A DNA stretch of 22,836 bases from an uncultured Faecalibacterium sp. Its GTDB lineage: Bacteria > Bacillota > Clostridia > Oscillospirales > Ruminococcaceae. Positions within the stretch are counted from its first letter, which is position 1. The number at the start of each line of letters is the position of its first letter. The DNA lies in assembly GCA_934511465.1 (NCBI GenBank), contig CAKSWG010000032.1:1-22836 (forward strand), written 5' to 3'. This document shows positions 7,191 to 13,325 of this stretch, piece by piece. A program made the translations under genes and the position numbers. The notes under the pieces were generated by a model. It worked only from the letters and a program-made list of their open reading frames with translations, searched no databases and had not been told where the DNA came from.

Positions 7191-7223
7191 GCATAGCTTG
7201 CCCATGAAGGGCACACGCTATGC
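7191..7223. promoter_or_regulatory. Inverted repeat in the spoVAC / carboxypeptidase divergent region
   Basis: GCATAGC (7191-7197) is repeated inverted as GCTATGC (7217-7223), and inside it GCCC-ATGAA-GGGC forms a second, nested pair. The repeat straddles the -10 and -35 of the putative spoVAC promoter. Operator function is an inference. Confidence 0.4.
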
Positions 7224-7224
7224 A
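7194..7224 (-). promoter_or_regulatory. Sigma-G-like promoter of the spoVA operon
   Basis: Minus strand: TGCATA (7224-7219), 18-nt spacer, CAAGCTA (7200-7194), similar to the forespore consensus. The predicted start (about 7187) leaves a very short leader that begins at the RBS, which lowers confidence. The spoVA operon is sigma-G dependent in Bacillus. Confidence 0.4.
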
Positions 7225-7250
7225 TATCCCTCAAGAAAGAAGGTATCCGT

Positions 7251-8099
7251 ATGAATCGTACCCATCACCGCCGCCATCTGCGGCCCGCCGTGCGCCGCCT
7301 GCTCACCGTTACCGCCGTGGCCTGCATCACGGTGGGCGGCGCTTCGTTCGTGCTGCACAGCCGTTCTGCCGTGCCCGCTGCTTCGGCGGCATCCGCTCCG
7401 GCTGCTTCCGTCTCCTCAGCTGCCGGCTCTCCGGCTGCTTCCTCAGAAGCCGGAAGCAGCCTGCTGACGGCCCAGCAGGCACAGGCCATGCTGGCGGACC
7501 CCCGCATGGTGCTGGTGAACCACACGAACAAGATGCCGGACGACTACACCTTTACCACCAAAGAGTGCGGTTCCGCCACCGCCGTGAACAAGACCTTGCA
7601 GACCGAAGCCGCCGATGCTTTTCTGGCCATGCAGGCTGCTGCCGCCAAAGAGGGCGTGACCATCTGGATGCAGAGCGGCTACCGCAGCGTGAAGTATCAG
7701 GAGGGGCTTTACAGCCGAAAGACCCAGTATTACCTCAACAAGGGCCTGAGCCAAGCCGATGCGCTGAAAAAGGCGGCCACCATCGTGAACCCGCCGGGCT
7801 ACTCCGAGCACAACTGCGGCCTTGCCGCCGACCTGAACAGCCCGGAGCACACCAGCCTTGATGCAGGCTTTGAGAAAACGGCAGCCTTCCGCTGGCTGAG
7901 CGCCCATGCGGTGGAGTACGGCTTCATCCTGCGCTACCCCAAGGACGCCGAAGCCGTGACCGAGATCACTTACGAGCCGTGGCACTGGCGCTATGTAGGG
8001 CCGGAGAACGCGGCGCTCATCCAGCAGAGCGGCCTGTGCTTTGAGGACGCCGTGGCCGTGCTGCAAAAGCTTGCTGCGGGGGAGAAGATCACCGGTTAA
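7251..8099 (+). CDS. VanY-type D-alanyl-D-alanine carboxypeptidase (peptidase family M15B)
   Basis: A zinc D,D-carboxypeptidase that trims the terminal D-alanine of peptidoglycan stem peptides outside the membrane. The 282-residue product has a basic N-terminus and one transmembrane segment (about 16-36), an Ala/Ser-rich linker (about 38-70) and an M15 domain (about 85-280). The catalytic signature is complete: SGYRS (142-146), SEHNCGLAAD (185-194, with zinc ligands H187 and D194) and EPWHWRYVG (242-250, with H245). Start ATG 7251 has AGAAGG about 8 nt upstream. No strong sigma-A promoter is visible in the 76-bp gap to spoVAC (only TTGCCC with a short spacer to TATGCA). It could act in cell-wall remodelling; proximity to spoVA does not prove a spore role. 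Confidence 0.93.
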   Translation: MNRTHHRRHLRPAVRRLLTVTAVACITVGGASFVLHSRSAVPAASAASAPAASVSSAAGSPAASSEAGSSLLTAQQAQAMLADPRMVLVNHTNKMPDDYTFTTKECGSATAVNKTLQTEAADAFLAMQAAAAKEGVTIWMQSGYRSVKYQEGLYSRKTQYYLNKGLSQADALKKAATIVNPPGYSEHNCGLAADLNSPEHTSLDAGFEKTAAFRWLSAHAVEYGFILRYPKDAEAVTEITYEPWHWRYVGPENAALIQQSGLCFEDAVAVLQKLAAGEKITG

Positions 8100-8126
8100 A
8101 AATCCGTAAAACTGCCGGGCTTTGCG

Positions 8127-8155
8127 TTGCATTTTGCACGCGGTTATGGTAAGAT
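8127..8155 (+). promoter_or_regulatory. Sigma-A promoter of the lipoprotein / O-acylation genes
   Basis: TTGCAT (8127-8132), 17-nt spacer, TAAGAT (8150-8155). It lies 75 bp before the lipoprotein start. Confidence 0.6.
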
Positions 8156-8229
8156 AACAATAGTCTGCCCTGCGGCAGGACCGCTTTGGGCAGCTGTGAG
8201 AATGTTTTGCACAAAAGAAGGAATATTTT

Positions 8230-8805
8230 ATGATAAATCGCACAAAACTCATTGCAATTGCACTCACCGGCGCGCTGGCCGCGCTGGCTTTGACCGGCTG
8301 CGGCGGCAGCAGTTCTTCCGCTGCGCCGTCCTCCGTTTCCACGGCCGAGGTCACTTCGCCTGCTTCCAGCGCCGCCGCCTCCTCTGTGGTGGACACCACC
8401 GAGAACGGCTCCGATGCGCTGGACGGTGTTTTCAATGCACTGCTGGAGCAGAACCCCATCTCCAACCAGTTCGAGATCGCCGCCATGAACATTGAGTACG
8501 ATTTCAACCTGCCCGCTGAGAACGTGGTGGGCTACAAGGGCGTCAAGAGCAATGACAACGGCGACGCAGGCCTTGTGCTGGTGGTGGAAGCCGCGGACGG
8601 CAAGGCCGAGGACGTGGCGAACCAGCTGGCTGCTTACCAGCAGGATCAGGTGGCCTTCTACGGCAACTATGCCGAGTTTGCTCAGGCACAGGACAATGTG
8701 GAAAATGCCGTGATCGCCTTCAAGGACAACACCGTGGTCATGGTGATCGCATCCAACGAGTGCTCTGCCGATCTGGACAGCGCCGTGGACAGCGCTCTGG
8801 CCTAA
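8230..8805 (+). CDS. DUF4358-like lipoprotein
   Basis: A 191-residue secreted lipoprotein. The signal peptide (1-23) ends in lipobox LTGC with Cys24 as the lipidation site, followed by a Gly/Ser/Ala-rich spacer (25-60) and a small globular domain (about 65-191). That domain resembles DUF4358, a domain of unknown function found on lipoproteins of Clostridia: NVVGYKGVKSNDNGDAGLVL, then KAEDVANQLAAYQQDQ and a C-terminal VVMVIASNE strand. Family membership is from memory and not certain. Start ATG 8230 has AGAAGGA about 8 nt upstream. It is followed by a hairpin terminator and then the MBOAT gene; such lipoproteins are often found beside MBOAT genes, which suggests but does not prove a shared envelope role. 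Confidence 0.8.
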   Translation: MINRTKLIAIALTGALAALALTGCGGSSSSAAPSSVSTAEVTSPASSAAASSVVDTTENGSDALDGVFNALLEQNPISNQFEIAAMNIEYDFNLPAENVVGYKGVKSNDNGDAGLVLVVEAADGKAEDVANQLAAYQQDQVAFYGNYAEFAQAQDNVENAVIAFKDNTVVMVIASNECSADLDSAVDSALA

Positions 8806-8820
8806 ACACGAACCCACCCA

Positions 8821-8853
8821 AAGCCGGTGCCATTTGCGGCATCGGCTTTTTTC
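8821..8853 (+). terminator. Terminator / attenuator between lipoprotein and MBOAT genes
   Basis: AAGCCGGTGCC (8821-8831) pairs with GGCATCGGCTT (8838-8848, one G-T pair), followed by a T run. No clear promoter lies between this hairpin and the RBS of the MBOAT gene, so partial read-through is likely. Confidence 0.75.
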
Positions 8854-8873
8854 GGTAAAAGGAGGCTGACGCC

Positions 8874-10292
8874 TTGGTTTTCAGCACGATCATTTTCCTG
8901 TTCCGCTTTCTGCCCATCACGCTGGCGCTGTACTACCTTGCGCCCCCGAAGCTCAAGAATACCGTGCTGTTCCTTTGCAGTCTGGTGTTCTACTGCTGGG
9001 GCGAGGTACGCTTCTTCCCGGTGATGGTGGCCCTGATCCTGATCAACTACATCAGCGGTCTTGCCATCGAGCATTTTGACCAGCGCCCGGCCCTGCGCAA
9101 AGCGTTCCTGCTGGCCGCCCTCATCGGCAGCCTTGGGATGCTGTTCTACTTCAAATACGCAAACTTTGTGCTGCGCAGCGCCAATGCCCTGCTGGGCACC
9201 GCCTTTGCGGAGATCCATGGCATCGGCACCCTGCCGCTGGGCATCAGCTTTTACACCTTCCAGACCCTCTCCTACTCCATCGACGTTTACCGCCGGGATG
9301 TGAAAGCCGAGCGCAATATCATCGACTTCGGCGCCTACGTGGTCATGTTTCCGCAGCTCATCGCAGGCCCCATCGTCAAGTACCGCGATGTCTCGAACCA
9401 GCTGCACGTCTACAGGCACCGCTACAACCTCAAACAGATCGAAGAGGGCATGACCCTGTTCACCTTCGGCCTTGCCAAAAAGGTGCTGCTGGCGGACGCC
9501 ATCGGCGCATTGTGGACCGATATCATCGGCGTGGCAGACAGCCCTTCCACCACCTTTGTGGGCCTTGCCAATGCATCCACGCCGCTGGTGTGGCTGGGCA
9601 TCATTGCCTACAGCTTGCAGCTGTACTTTGACTTTTCCGGCTACTCCATGATGGGCATTGGCATGGGCAAGATGCTGGGCTTCGATTTTCCCGCAAACTT
9701 CAATTACCCGTATATCTCCGGGTCCATCACCGAGTTCTGGCGGCGCTGGCACATGACCCTGTCCGGCTGGTTCCGCGAGTATGTGTATATCCCGCTGGGC
9801 GGCAACCGCAAAGGGCTCAAGCGCCAGATCTTCAACCTGTTCGTGGTGGAGCTGCTTACCGGCATCTGGCACGGTGCCAACTGGAACTTTATCTGCTGGG
9901 GCCTGTACTACTTTGTGCTGCTGGCGGCAGAAAAGCTGTTTTTGCTGCCCCATCTGCAAAAGGGTAAAGTCTGGCCCCACATCTACACCCTGTTTTTGGT
10001 CGTTGTGGGCTGGGCCATGTTCGTGGGCAACGACACGGGCGTCTCCTTCGGGCTGCTGTTCCGCAAGCTCTTCCTCCCTTCTGGCGGTGTATCGCCGCTG
10101 TATTTCCTGCGCAACTACGGTGTGCTGCTGGCGGTGAGCGTGGTCTGCTGCACCCCGCTCATTGAAAAAATTTGGGACCTGCTCAAAAAGAATGCAGTCA
10201 CCCGCTGTGCAGCCATTCTGGCTTTGCTGGTGGTCTCCACCGCCTATGTGGTGGGCAGCACCAACAGCCCGTTCCTGTACTTTAACTTTTAA
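8874..10292 (+). CDS. MBOAT-family membrane O-acyltransferase (AlgI/PatA-like)
   Basis: Polytopic enzyme that moves acyl (usually acetyl) groups across the membrane for O-acylation of an extracellular polymer. The 472-residue product has about ten or more transmembrane segments. The MBOAT signatures are present: PLGISFYTFQTLSYSIDVYR (121-140), PQLIAGPI (160-167), FWRRWHMTLSGWFREYVYIP (288-307, with H293) and TGIWHGANWNFICWG (329-343, with the conserved catalytic H333). Start: TTG at 8874, placed 9 nt after a strong AAAGGAGG. Its stop codon overlaps the RBS of the next gene, so the two are probably translated together. The acceptor polymer (wall teichoic acid, peptidoglycan or capsule) cannot be told from sequence. 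Confidence 0.95.
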   Translation: MVFSTIIFLFRFLPITLALYYLAPPKLKNTVLFLCSLVFYCWGEVRFFPVMVALILINYISGLAIEHFDQRPALRKAFLLAALIGSLGMLFYFKYANFVLRSANALLGTAFAEIHGIGTLPLGISFYTFQTLSYSIDVYRRDVKAERNIIDFGAYVVMFPQLIAGPIVKYRDVSNQLHVYRHRYNLKQIEEGMTLFTFGLAKKVLLADAIGALWTDIIGVADSPSTTFVGLANASTPLVWLGIIAYSLQLYFDFSGYSMMGIGMGKMLGFDFPANFNYPYISGSITEFWRRWHMTLSGWFREYVYIPLGGNRKGLKRQIFNLFVVELLTGIWHGANWNFICWGLYYFVLLAAEKLFLLPHLQKGKVWPHIYTLFLVVVGWAMFVGNDTGVSFGLLFRKLFLPSGGVSPLYFLRNYGVLLAVSVVCCTPLIEKIWDLLKKNAVTRCAAILALLVVSTAYVVGSTNSPFLYFNF

Positions 10293-10304
10293 GGAGGCGT
10301 GAAG

Positions 10305-11477
10305 ATGGAAAAGCACAGCAAAAGATCCTCTTCGCTCCTGCACTACCCGGTGCTGGTGGTGTTCAGCCTGTTTTTTATCGGCCTGTTCGCGCTGGACCTC
10401 ATCACGCCGGACCGCGCCTACAGCGAGATGGAAAACACCACCCTCAGCCAGCGCCCGGCGCTGACACAGCTTTCCGCCAAGGGGCTGAACAGCTACTTTA
10501 CCGCCTACACCAAATACGTGAAAGATCAGGTATTTGGCCGCGATGAATGGATCAGCCTGCAAAGCGTGGTGGAGACCGCCCTTTTGCAAAAGGAGCAGAG
10601 CGGCGGCATCCTGCTGGGCAAAGAGCACATGATGTTCCCGCGCACCTTCGGGCTGCTGGCCAGTGAGGAGCGCACCCTGCCCAAAAACACCGCCGCCGTG
10701 GAGTCCCTGTGCCAGCGGTACCCGGGCAAGGTGAACGTGCTGCTGGCACCGGCAGCCTCGGTCATTTATCCGGAGAAAGTGCCCGCAAATGCGCCGCTGC
10801 TGGATGAGGATGCCTATCTCAGCCAGCTCTCCGCCGCTGTGCAGGCCGCCGGAGGGCGCTTTGTGGACGTGCGGCAGACCCTTGCCGCGCACAAAAGCGA
10901 GTATATCTACTACCGCACCGACCACCACTGGACGAGCCTTGGCGCATACTACGCCTATCAGCAGCTGTGCGATGCGCTGGGCCTTGTGCCCTTTGACCCC
11001 GCCGCCCACACGGCCCTGACGGCTGAAAATTTCTACGGCACCCACTACTCCAAGGCCCGCACATGGAACGCCGTGCCGGATACCATCACCTACTACGACC
11101 TGCCGAACAGCCTGACCATCTACAATGTGACGGCGGCAGGCCAGCCCACGGACGGCCAGACCACCGGCCTGTACGACACCGGCAAGCTGAATGTGTACGA
11201 CAAATACGCCATGTTCCTGCACGGCAACAACGGCCTGAGCCGCATTGAGGGCAATGGCACCGGGCGCATCCTTGTGATCAAGGACAGCTACGCCAACTGC
11301 TTTGCACCCTACCTGACCGCAAACTACGCCCAGATCGACGTGGTGGACTTCCGCAACTACAACTACGGGCTGGATCAGCTGATCGCCGACAACGGCTACG
11401 ACCAGATATTGGTTTTGTACAGCTTTGACAGCTTCAAGAGTGACCCGTACCTCTACCGTGCCGGTGTGGCAGGCTGA
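10305..11477 (+). CDS. DHHW-family protein (AlgJ/AlgX-like acetylation partner)
   Basis: A 390-residue protein with an N-terminal signal anchor (about 14-34) and an extracellular domain of the DHHW family. Members resemble the SGNH-hydrolase-like AlgJ/AlgX proteins that transfer acetyl groups from an MBOAT partner to a polysaccharide. Visible motifs: TDHHWTSLGAYYAYQ (205-219), which contains the Asp-His pair of the name, and IKDSYANCF (325-333), which supplies the likely nucleophilic Ser328. Start: the ATG at 10305 is 7 nt after AAGGAGG (10291-10297); an in-frame GTG at 10299 is too close to that RBS. It lies 12 bp after the MBOAT gene and is followed by a terminator. The substrate is unknown. 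Confidence 0.92.
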   Translation: MEKHSKRSSSLLHYPVLVVFSLFFIGLFALDLITPDRAYSEMENTTLSQRPALTQLSAKGLNSYFTAYTKYVKDQVFGRDEWISLQSVVETALLQKEQSGGILLGKEHMMFPRTFGLLASEERTLPKNTAAVESLCQRYPGKVNVLLAPAASVIYPEKVPANAPLLDEDAYLSQLSAAVQAAGGRFVDVRQTLAAHKSEYIYYRTDHHWTSLGAYYAYQQLCDALGLVPFDPAAHTALTAENFYGTHYSKARTWNAVPDTITYYDLPNSLTIYNVTAAGQPTDGQTTGLYDTGKLNVYDKYAMFLHGNNGLSRIEGNGTGRILVIKDSYANCFAPYLTANYAQIDVVDFRNYNYGLDQLIADNGYDQILVLYSFDSFKSDPYLYRAGVAG

Positions 11478-11507
11478 GTACCGCACCCGTAAAAAATGAC
11501 AGACCAG

Positions 11508-11554
11508 CGCGCCGTTCCCCATGACAGAAGGTCATTTGTCGAACGGCGCGTTTT
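11508..11554 (+). terminator. Terminator of the MBOAT-DHHW unit
   Basis: CGCGCCGTTC (11508-11517) pairs with GAACGGCGCG (11541-11550), with a nested ATGAC/GTCAT hairpin in the loop (11521-11535), followed by TTTTATT. Confidence 0.85.
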
Positions 11555-11579
11555 ATTGCAGTCTTTTTTCACAAATTTT

Positions 11580-11611
11580 TCCAGTTCTTTTCGGAAGTCT
11601 CTCCAGTTTTT
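11580..11611 (+). promoter_or_regulatory. 22-bp-spaced direct repeat upstream of the bacteriocin-like pair
   Basis: TCCAGTT occurs at 11580-11586 and again at 11602-11608, followed each time by a T-rich stretch, so the copies lie on the same face of the helix (two turns). The second copy ends about 25 bp before the -35 at 11634. This geometry is typical of dimeric response-regulator sites such as LytTR-type regulators of bacteriocin genes, although the match to the LytTR consensus is only partial. Regulatory function is an inference. Confidence 0.4.
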
Positions 11612-11633
11612 GCGCAACCTGCTTATTTTCCTC

Positions 11634-11662
11634 TTGAAAAAAAGCGACGGCTGTTGTACAAT
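11634..11662 (+). promoter_or_regulatory. Strong sigma-A promoter of the double-glycine peptide pair
   Basis: TTGAAA (11634-11639), 17-nt spacer, TACAAT (11657-11662). The leader of about 90 nt begins with a small perfect hairpin, AGAGCA-GT-TGCTCT (11671-11684). Confidence 0.75.
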
Positions 11663-11761
11663 GACGGTGTAGAGCAGTTGCTCTGCAATTGCGGTTTATT
11701 CTGGTGTGGACGGCGCATAGAATGTGCTGTTTTGATAGCTTTGATTCAAAGGAGTGTTATT

Positions 11762-12094
11762 ATGGAAAACAAGATCATGATGCCTGCTTCCTACAACGTT
11801 TTGTCCTGCGAAGAAATGACCTACACCGAAGGCGGTGCTACCATCGGTCAGGCTCTGGCCGCTTGGCTGTGGCCCGGCTATGCTTCCGTTATCGGCATCG
11901 GCGTCTGCCGTGAGGCACGCAAGAAGGATGGCGAGAACTGGGTGTCCAACGTCTGGAGCAACATCAAGGCAGAAAGCAAGGGCAATGCAACCAACACCAT
12001 CTATCATGCCGGCATGATCTTCTGGAATGCTGTTCCGACCATCACCAGTATTGGCGTCTACGCTGTTTTGTCTCTGGGCATTATCTACATCTAA
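11762..12094 (+). CDS. Double-glycine leader peptide A (putative bacteriocin precursor)
   Basis: A 110-residue precursor. Residues 1-25 form a leader ending in PASYNVLSCEEMTYTEGG; the LSxEEM...EGG pattern is the double-glycine type cleaved after Gly25 by C39-peptidase ABC transporters in class II bacteriocins and related peptides. The predicted 85-residue core has a hydrophobic first third with Trp (AAWLWPGYASVIGIGV), a charged middle (CREARKKDGENWV) and a hydrophobic C-terminal stretch (about 58-85), so it may form a membrane-inserting helical hairpin. ATG 11762 has AAAGGAG 7 nt upstream. Gene B at 12185 is a clear paralogue. I do not recognise a named bacteriocin; immunity protein, pheromone or antimicrobial are all possible roles. 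Confidence 0.82.
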   Translation: MENKIMMPASYNVLSCEEMTYTEGGATIGQALAAWLWPGYASVIGIGVCREARKKDGENWVSNVWSNIKAESKGNATNTIYHAGMIFWNAVPTITSIGVYAVLSLGIIYI

Positions 12095-12123
12095 TTTCCG
12101 GGAGTACACCAAAGGGCTTTTTG

Positions 12124-12156
12124 CGGCGGCTCTTCGTTTGAAGAGCCGCCGTTTTT
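12124..12156 (+). terminator. Perfect hairpin terminator between peptide genes A and B
   Basis: A 12-bp perfect stem (12124-12135 with 12140-12151), GTTT loop and TTTTT tail. Only 28 bp remain before the start of gene B and no promoter fits there, so B depends on read-through. Confidence 0.85.
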
Positions 12157-12184
12157 ATTCCAACACAAAAAAGGAGTTTGCATT

Positions 12185-12514
12185 ATGACGAACACCATTA
12201 CTTATCCCGCCGCATACAATGTGCTTTCCTGCGACGAAATGACCTACACCGAGGGCGGCGTAGGCGTTGTGGAAGCCGCCATGGCATGGTTCCCGCTGTA
12301 CGGCTGGTACAAAGCCGTTTCCACCATCCACGACTACCGCAAGGCAAACATCAACTCCAACTGGGTGGAGAACGGCATGAACGCTCTGGCTGCCCACGCC
12401 GAAAAGAGCTCTCTGAACACCATCCACGATATCGGCTGCGGCTTCTGGTTTGCAGCATCCTGCGTGAGCATCATCGGCCTTGTGCCCAATGCCCTGATCA
12501 TCTTTGGCAAGTAA
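12185..12514 (+). CDS. Double-glycine leader peptide B (putative bacteriocin precursor, paralogue of A)
   Basis: A 109-residue precursor whose first 25 residues end in PAAYNVLSCDEMTYTEGG; 19 of 25 leader positions equal those of peptide A. The 84-residue core aligns with that of A without a gap over at least its first 73 positions, sharing W10, N34-W35-V36, N38, N53-T54-I55, G59, F62-W63, A65 and I72-G73 (core numbering) while most other positions differ. Both hydrophobic ends and a charged middle are kept. Two Cys (core 60 and 68) are unique to B, whereas A has one at core 24. ATG 12185 has AAAGGAG about 8 nt upstream. Located 90 bp after A on the same strand. A two-component bacteriocin, or precursor plus divergent copy, are the likeliest readings. 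Confidence 0.8.
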   Translation: MTNTITYPAAYNVLSCDEMTYTEGGVGVVEAAMAWFPLYGWYKAVSTIHDYRKANINSNWVENGMNALAAHAEKSSLNTIHDIGCGFWFAASCVSIIGLVPNALIIFGK

Positions 12515-12539
12515 GCGGCCCGGCGCACCAATCAAGCAC

Positions 12540-12584
12540 AAAGCGGCGGCACCTCCCAAAACGGGAAGTGCCGCCGCTTGTTGT
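12540..12584. terminator. Terminator, copy 1 of a 40-bp identical palindromic repeat
   Basis: AGCGGCGGCAC-CTCCC and GGGA-AGTGCCGCCGCT form a 16-bp stem with one mismatch and a 5-nt loop. The 40 bases at 12540-12579 recur exactly at 13262-13301. Here it lies between convergent units: peptide gene B (plus) and the toxin gene (minus), and can serve both. Confidence 0.85.
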
Positions 12585-12926
12585 TTATGATCCTTCCTGC
12601 TCCGGCAGTTCTGTTTTGTCAAACAGCACCCGCAGGTAATCTCTGCGGCCATAGAGAACACGGTCGATCGTAACATCCTGCTTTTCGCTATGGTAAAAAA
12701 TCATATAGCTGTCGCAGACAAGAAAGCGTTCTTCTCCGATCACCTCTGATACCGCAGAGAGAAGTGCCCCGCTCTGGGCAAACTCCACCAACTGGTCTAC
12801 CTTATCCAAAATCCTATTGACCGTTTTTTCTGCCGCCTGCGGGTTTTGCAGTTCAAAGGAAATATAGTCCCACACATCATCCAGATCATGGAGAGCCTGC
12901 GCTGTATATCGAACTTTATTTTTCAT
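12585..12926 (-). CDS. RelE/ParE-family toxin of a type II toxin-antitoxin system
   Basis: A 113-residue protein of the RelE/ParE fold; family members are either ribosome-dependent mRNA endonucleases (RelE) or gyrase inhibitors (ParE). The N-terminus VRYTAQALHDLDDVWDYI is the typical first strand plus helical hairpin, and the C-terminal half has the strand pattern ending IDRVLYGRRDYLRVLF, with the RVLYGRRDY segment common to ParE/RelE toxins. RelE and ParE cannot be separated reliably here; the YGRRDY ending leans toward the ParE/YoeB-like end of the family. The ATG at 12926-12924 overlaps the end of the antitoxin gene by 11 bp, which indicates coupling. It ends at the palindromic terminator. 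Confidence 0.88.
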   Translation of the reverse strand: MKNKVRYTAQALHDLDDVWDYISFELQNPQAAEKTVNRILDKVDQLVEFAQSGALLSAVSEVIGEERFLVCDSYMIFYHSEKQDVTIDRVLYGRRDYLRVLFDKTELPEQEGS

Positions 12927-13176
12927 TTGCTCTCGCGCGGAAATGCGCCCTCACTTCCTCCATGCTCAGCCAGCCCTCCTCTTCGCCGGAGCGGCGGCCC
13001 TTGGCGATCTCGCTCATCAGGCGGATGGTCGCCTGCGCTTTTTCGTAATCACGCAGCTCCACAATGGCATATTTTCCGCGGCCATTTTTGGTGAGGAACA
13101 CCGGCGAGCCTTCTTCTACATCGCGCAGCACCTCATTGTAGTTTCTCAGGTCAGAGATCGGTTTGATATTGGGCAT
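12916..13176 (-). CDS. Phd/YefM-family antitoxin
   Basis: An 86-residue antitoxin that would bind and neutralise the toxin encoded downstream and repress their shared promoter. The N-terminal DNA-binding domain shows the family pattern MPNIKPISDLRNYNEVLRDV, then PVFLTKNGRGKYAIVELRDY (45-64). The C-terminal part (about 65-86) is the charged, probably disordered toxin-binding tail. Start: the ATG at 13176-13174 has AAAGGAG 8 nt upstream. The gene order antitoxin-toxin with an 11-bp overlap is classic. It lies downstream of dnaJ on the same strand but behind the dnaJ terminator and its own promoter. Confidence 0.9.
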   Translation of the reverse strand: MPNIKPISDLRNYNEVLRDVEEGSPVFLTKNGRGKYAIVELRDYEKAQATIRLMSEIAKGRRSGEEEGWLSMEEVRAHFRARANEK

Positions 13177-13198
13177 AGTATCCACTCCTTTCAGCCTT

Positions 13199-13257
13199 AG
13201 TATACCGCAGTGTGCTGTAAAATTCAACGTAAAATTTGCAGCGAATTGCAGCTGCAA
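13199..13257 (-). promoter_or_regulatory. Promoter and candidate operator of the toxin-antitoxin pair
   Basis: Minus strand: TTGAAT (13227-13222), 17-nt spacer, TATACT (13204-13199). Just upstream lie a perfect 12-bp palindrome TTGCAGCTGCAA (13246-13257) and a second TTGCAGC half-site at 13236-13242, which are candidates for antitoxin binding. Confidence 0.65.
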
Positions 13258-13258
13258 C

Positions 13259-13301
13259 AAAAAAGCGGCGGCACCTCCCAAAACGGGAAGTGCCGCCGCT
13301 T
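13259..13301 (-). terminator. dnaJ terminator, copy 2 of the 40-bp identical repeat
   Basis: Bases 13262-13301 are identical to 12540-12579. On the minus strand the stem is followed by six T residues (13264-13259), a good terminator for the hrcA-grpE-dnaK-dnaJ operon, 25 bp after the dnaJ stop. Confidence 0.88.
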
Positions 13302-13325
13302 TTGCGTTATGTCATGTTTTTATGT

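Noticed and set aside
8802..11522. 906-codon minus-strand frame opposite the MBOAT and DHHW genes
   Set aside because: Antisense shadow of two well-supported genes; His/Gln/Val-rich translation without domains.
11762..12514. Lanthipeptide or other modified-peptide (RiPP) cluster
   Set aside because: The cores have few Cys and no modification enzyme, radical SAM gene or lanthionine synthetase lies in the window; an unmodified class II-like peptide is the simpler reading.
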